52,634 bases of DNA from Bacillota bacterium (lineage in GTDB: Bacteria; Bacillota; UBA4882; UBA8346): assembly GCA_023415835.1 (NCBI GenBank), contig JAEZJK010000027.1, positions 1 through 52,634 on the forward strand. The letters run 5' to 3'. Each line of letters begins with the position of its first letter. Within the stretch, counting starts at the first letter, position 1. Of this stretch, positions 49,006 to 52,634 are shown piece after piece. Under the pieces are notes generated by a model that ran no database searches, was not told the origin of the DNA, and saw only the letters and a program-made list of their open reading frames with translations. Position numbers and translations under genes: made by a program.

Positions 49006-49695
49006 ATGATCAGACCGGCGGTGGAAACCGCGAACGTTTGGAAAAGCTTTTTACTAGGCGAAGTCGAAGTTGAAGTTTTAAAGGATATCACAATTACCAT
49101 TGCAAAAGGCGAGTTTGTATCGATTATGGGGCCTTCCGGTTCCGGTAAAAGCACTTTATTGTATCTCATCGGAGGGCTGGATAAACCTACTTCGGGCAGT
49201 ATCAGGATTAACGGTAAGGAATTGGCAAAGATGCAAGATGAGGAAGAAAGCCTGCTCCGCCGGAGAGACTTGGGATTTGTGTTTCAGTTTTACAACCTGA
49301 TCCCTAATTTAAATGTGGCTGAGAATGTAATGTTACCGGTGTTGCTGGATGGCAAAGATTTAAAGCGGGAAGAGAACAAATTGGATCAAATCCTCGAAGA
49401 CGTTGGGCTTACTGATCGTCGGCACCATACTCCCAGGGAGCTGTCCGGCGGCCAGCAGCAACGGGTGGCAATCGCCAGGGCTTTGATTAATGAACCGGAT
49501 ATAATTCTGGCGGATGAACCAATCGGTAACCTTGATAGTAAAACTGGGACCGAAATCATGAAATTATTGAAACGGATCAACCGGGAACGCGGTAAAACCA
49601 TTATTCAAGTTACTCACTCTGAAGAAGCCGCAGCCTATGGCGATCGGATCATTCATGTACGGGACGGAAAGGTATGGGATGAAAATGAAACTTAA
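49006..49695 (+). CDS. ABC transporter ATPase, MacB/LolD type
   Basis: 229 residues from ATG 49006 (GAGGTG 9 nt upstream; an in-frame GTG at 48994 is possible). Walker A GPSGSGKSTLLYLIGG, Q loop FQFYNLIPNLNVAENVMLPV, signature LSGGQQQRVAIARAL, Walker B DIILADEPIGNLDSKTG, switch His in IQVTHSEEAA. It drives the permease encoded just before it (stop 14 nt upstream), and overlaps the adaptor gene by 17 nt. Confidence 0.92.
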   Translation: MIRPAVETANVWKSFLLGEVEVEVLKDITITIAKGEFVSIMGPSGSGKSTLLYLIGGLDKPTSGSIRINGKELAKMQDEEESLLRRRDLGFVFQFYNLIPNLNVAENVMLPVLLDGKDLKREENKLDQILEDVGLTDRRHHTPRELSGGQQQRVAIARALINEPDIILADEPIGNLDSKTGTEIMKLLKRINRERGKTIIQVTHSEEAAAYGDRIIHVRDGKVWDENET

Positions 49696-50656
49696 TTTAC
49701 GAATAATACTAGTTTTAATGCTATGTGGTTTGGTGGTTCTTAACGGCGGTTGTAAAAGAGAGGTTGAAAAAGAGCCGACCGCATCAGTCGTTCAGGCGGA
49801 AGCCCCAAAAACTGTGGAAGCATTTGGAGTTGTCAAGGCCAGGGATTATAAGGATATCAACCTGGATTTTCTGGCGCAGATTGTTTCAGTGCCAGTGAAA
49901 GACGGTCAAAATGTGACTCTGAGCGAGCCGTTGATCCACTTAAACATCGATGATTATCAGGCTATGATTAAGAATAAAGAGAACGAACTAAACCTGGCCA
50001 GGTTTGAGTTGCTGAAAATGAAAAAAAACCTTCAAGACGTGTCTGACGCCTATGATAAAGCCCGACGTCAGCTGGCCGGTAAAGAAAATTTGTATAAAGA
50101 GGGAGTAATATCAGAAAAAGAATTGGATGACTTCCGTGATTTTGTTAAAGAAAGAGAAAAAGCGGTTACCGATATTCAAGTTTTCCTGGAACAGGGTCAT
50201 GGAATCAATGGAATTAATGTCCAAGCGGAAAGAGTGTCCGTCTTGGAATACGATTTGAAGCGGATGAAAAATAAATTGAACCAAAGTTTTTTAAAAGGGA
50301 ATGCCATCGTTTCCGACTATTCCAAAGCGGTGGTCTACGAAATTTCTTGCGCCGCCGGTTATACCGTCGGCGTGGGCGAGAATCAACAGAAGCTATTGAG
50401 CATCATGAACCTGGATAGCCTCTATGTTTTAGCCGATGTGGCCGAAGAATTCATTAAAGATGTCAAATTGGGCAAGAAGGCGACCATTATCCCGGTGGCT
50501 GATAATTCACGAAAATACAAAGGTAAAGTAATCAGAATCGCCGATATGGCATTTCAGAAGAACGGAGAAACTAATATCACTGTTGAAATTTCCATCGATC
50601 AACCCGATGGTTTTTTGAGGCCGAACTTTAATGTGGATGTGGAGATTGAAAAATAG
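49679..50656 (+). CDS. Periplasmic adaptor (HlyD/MacA-like) lipoprotein
   Basis: 325 residues from ATG 49679, a start chosen because it opens a lipoprotein signal ending VVLNGGC and follows AAAGG; longer in-frame starts lie inside the ATPase gene. Lipoyl/barrel halves (YKDINLDFLAQIVSVPVKDG and VVYEISCAAGYTVGVGENQQ) flank an alpha-hairpin at about 95-190 (NLARFELLKMKKNLQDVSDA, KEGVISEKELDDFRDFVKER). C-terminal beta-barrel ends near 325. It links the MacB-type permease to outer components or to substrate. Operon ends at the terminator 50734-50762. Confidence 0.85.
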   Translation: MKMKLNLRIILVLMLCGLVVLNGGCKREVEKEPTASVVQAEAPKTVEAFGVVKARDYKDINLDFLAQIVSVPVKDGQNVTLSEPLIHLNIDDYQAMIKNKENELNLARFELLKMKKNLQDVSDAYDKARRQLAGKENLYKEGVISEKELDDFRDFVKEREKAVTDIQVFLEQGHGINGINVQAERVSVLEYDLKRMKNKLNQSFLKGNAIVSDYSKAVVYEISCAAGYTVGVGENQQKLLSIMNLDSLYVLADVAEEFIKDVKLGKKATIIPVADNSRKYKGKVIRIADMAFQKNGETNITVEISIDQPDGFLRPNFNVDVEIEK

Positions 50657-50733
50657 AAATTTTGTAAGGGTTGAAGTATATGAACCGGTATTTCGGGTAA
50701 TCCATGAATCCGTTTAATCAGCGATCACCCTGG

Positions 50734-50762
50734 ACGTATCTTTATAAAGGAGATACGTTTTT
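50734..50762 (+). terminator. Terminator of the MacB-like operon
   Basis: ACGTATCT / AGATACGT stem (8 bp) with a 9-nt loop, followed directly by TTTTT. Confidence 0.85.
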
Positions 50763-50800
50763 AATTACCACAGCTAATAAAATCTATTAATAATATTAAT

Positions 50801-50829
50801 TTTACTAATCTACAATCCCATATTATAAT
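50801..50829 (+). promoter_or_regulatory. Candidate sigma-A promoter for purL
   Basis: TTTACT (50801-50806) and TATAAT (50824-50829) are 17 bp apart in an AT-rich stretch 53 bp upstream of the start. No PurR box or purine riboswitch was seen. Confidence 0.45.
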
Positions 50830-50881
50830 ATAACTGTTATAATTTTTAGATACAAAACTATTCTAACTGCGGAGGATTAAG

Positions 50882-52634
50882 ATGAGCAATGTCCGGCGGA
50901 TTTTTGTGGAGAAAAAACCCGGCTTTGATGTGGAAGCCCGGAGCCTGTACCGGGATTTAAAGGATAACTTGGGCATTAGCGGTTTAGAAAAGATACGAAT
51001 CATCAACCGTTACGATATTGAAGGCATTTCCGATAAGGAATACCGGGAAGGGCGGGAGATCATCTTCGCCGAGCCGCCGGTGGATTCGGTGGTCGATGAA
51101 GTAATGGACTTCAATCCCGAGGATCGGGTTCTAGCCATCGAATACCTGCCGGGCCAATACGACCAGCGGGCCGATTCGGCGGCTCAATGCATTCAAATCC
51201 TGGCCCACCGGGAGCGCCCGGAAGTCCGGGCCGCCAAATTGATTATTCTGTCGGGAATGATTACGGAACCTGATTTTCAGCGAATCAAAAACTATTGTAT
51301 CAATCCTTTGGAAGCGCACGAAGCTTCCTTGGCTATACCAATGACTTTGGCAATGGAAGTTCCTTCTCCCGGCGATGTCCCACTAGTTGATGGTTTTATC
51401 GGAATGAGCGGATCAGATTTGGAAGCGCTTCGTAACAAGATGGGACTAGCTATGTCCCTGGAAGATCTAGCCTTCTGTCAAACATACTTTCGCAAAACCG
51501 AGAAGCGTAATCCGACTTTGACTGAGATACGGGTGCTGGATACTTACTGGTCGGACCACTGCCGGCATACTACTTTTTTGACGAAAATCGAGTCAATTGA
51601 GATCAAGGACGGCCCCTATGCTGAAGCGATTCGGAACGCTTACCGGAGTTATATGCAATCACGGGAATATACCGGCAACGCTTCCCAGGAAATAACCTTA
51701 ATGAATCTGGCGACCATCGCCATGAAGGAATTCCGGAAACGGGGCCTCTTGAACGATTTGGAAGAATCGGACGAGATTAACGCCTGTAGCATCACTGTTA
51801 CAGCCATGGTAAACGGAGAACCCGAGGAATGGCTGGTAATGTTCAAGAACGAAACTCATAACCATCCCACCGAGATTGAACCTTTCGGGGGAGCCGCCAC
51901 CTGTTTGGGAGGGGCCATCCGCGACCCGCTTTCCGGAAGATCTTATGTTTATCACGCCATGCGGGTGACGGGGAGCGCCGACCCGCGGGTCCCAATCAAC
52001 GATACCCTGTCCGGTAAATTACCGCAGCGTAAAATTACTACCGGAGCGGCGGCCGGTTTTAGCTCTTACGGCAACCAAATCGGCCTCGCTACCGGTCAAG
52101 TAGCTGAAGTTTACGACCCTGATTTTATCGCAAAACGGATGGAGATTGGCGCGGTAATCGGGGCGGCGCCCCGGAAAAATGTGGTCCGGGAAAAGGAACA
52201 ACCGGGGGATATCATTATTCTCTTGGGCGGCCGCACCGGCAGAGACGGTTGCGGCGGGGCTACCGGTTCCTCCAAAGAGCATACCGAGGAGTCTCTCCAG
52301 ACTTGCGGGTCGGAGGTGCAGAAGGGCAATCCTCCCACCGAGCGGAAGATTCAGCGTTTATTCAGAGTTCCGGAGATCAGCCGGATAATTAAAAAATGCA
52401 ATGACTTCGGGGCTGGCGGGGTCTCGGTGGCCATCGGGGAGTTGGCTCCGGGGCTTGAGATTAATCTGGACACCGTTCCGAAGAAATACGAAGGCCTTGA
52501 CGGGACTGAACTTGCCATCTCCGAGTCTCAGGAACGGATGGCGGTTTTAGTGGCTCCGGAGCATGTAGAGGCGTTTTGTAAGGCCGCTGCCGGTGAGAAT
52601 CTGGAGACCACAGTGGTGGCCAAGGTAACCGTGG
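50882..52634 (+). CDS. purL: Phosphoribosylformylglycinamidine synthase, long form (5' part)
   Basis: Starts ATG 50882 behind GCGGAGGA and runs open to the window end (584 codons seen). It makes FGAM from FGAR and glutamine with ATP in purine synthesis. The N-terminus SNVRRIFVEKKPGFDVEARS is that of the clostridial single-chain enzyme (about 1250 residues with a fused glutaminase), not the short Bacillus PurL. Signatures seen: VLDTYWSDHCRHTTF, NHPTEIEPFGGAATCLGGAI, DPLSGRSYVYHAMRVTGSAD, GRTGRDGCGGATGSSKEH. The rest, including the glutaminase domain, lies outside. First and only purine gene in view. Confidence 0.93.
   Translation, partial: MSNVRRIFVEKKPGFDVEARSLYRDLKDNLGISGLEKIRIINRYDIEGISDKEYREGREIIFAEPPVDSVVDEVMDFNPEDRVLAIEYLPGQYDQRADSAAQCIQILAHRERPEVRAAKLIILSGMITEPDFQRIKNYCINPLEAHEASLAIPMTLAMEVPSPGDVPLVDGFIGMSGSDLEALRNKMGLAMSLEDLAFCQTYFRKTEKRNPTLTEIRVLDTYWSDHCRHTTFLTKIESIEIKDGPYAEAIRNAYRSYMQSREYTGNASQEITLMNLATIAMKEFRKRGLLNDLEESDEINACSITVTAMVNGEPEEWLVMFKNETHNHPTEIEPFGGAATCLGGAIRDPLSGRSYVYHAMRVTGSADPRVPINDTLSGKLPQRKITTGAAAGFSSYGNQIGLATGQVAEVYDPDFIAKRMEIGAVIGAAPRKNVVREKEQPGDIIILLGGRTGRDGCGGATGSSKEHTEESLQTCGSEVQKGNPPTERKIQRLFRVPEISRIIKKCNDFGAGGVSVAIGELAPGLEINLDTVPKKYEGLDGTELAISESQERMAVLVAPEHVEAFCKAAAGENLETTVVAKVTV

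Noticed and set aside
50657..50881. Purine riboswitch or PurR box upstream of purL
   Set aside because: No conserved riboswitch core or paired PurBox could be found; only a terminator and AT-rich promoter region.

Overview
The window looks like a chromosome segment from a spore-forming, plant-polysaccharide-using member of the Bacillota (Clostridia or Limnochordia-like). The reasons are a spore protein YunB, a MutS2, a class A penicillin-binding protein, a clostridial-type long PurL start, frequent TTG/GTG starts with strong AGGAGG ribosome binding sites, and moderate G+C. No tRNA, rRNA, CRISPR array, intact IS element or prophage was recognised. The taxonomic call is inference.

Layout. 1-7.9 kb: the decayed 3' end of a chemoreceptor gene, a stand-alone iolB-like gene, a three-gene zinc-ribbon group, then a run of secreted proteins and lipoproteins (kelch propeller, Ig-like, coiled coil) with gene fragments between them. 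8.0-10.9 kb (minus strand): the oddest locus. It holds a phage/eCIS-type tail sheath protein with a Sec signal peptide, two near-identical 37-residue microprotein genes, a GH12-fold lipoprotein lacking both catalytic glutamates, and a small gene broken by one frameshift. 11.1-15.8 kb: a membrane-bound LuxR-type regulator with an orphan sugar-binding lipoprotein, then a BTAD regulator. 16-18.2 kb: an MscS channel in repeat-rich noncoding DNA. 18.2-21.5 kb (minus): a four-gene envelope operon with a CsgG-family protein.

21.8-31.7 kb is mostly housekeeping: mutS2, a PBP1A-type transglycosylase/transpeptidase, yunB, an HD hydrolase, an M20 peptidase, and a pfkA-abrB pair. 33.6-42.9 kb is an arabino-oligosaccharide module: a YesM-type kinase, a YesN-type regulator, two paralogous sugar-binding proteins, two permeases and an intracellular GH51 arabinofuranosidase. 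No ATPase is present, so a shared MsmX-type ATPase is expected elsewhere. 43-45.8 kb has a LysR regulator, two small membrane proteins and a RadC-like protein. 46.5-50.7 kb is a MacB-like permease-ATPase-adaptor operon. purL begins at 50.9 kb and runs off the end.

The best candidate for something undescribed is 8.0-10.9 kb. Its upstream region shares an 11-bp-period direct repeat with the CsgG operon, and both first genes encode the same small C-terminal domain, so the two loci may be co-regulated envelope systems. The noncoding DNA also carries several repeat families: a short TAGTCGTCCACGTCAA motif, an ~85-bp element in two copies, a 65-bp minisatellite, a conserved hairpin with one covarying pair, and a CACAGAG inverted repeat.
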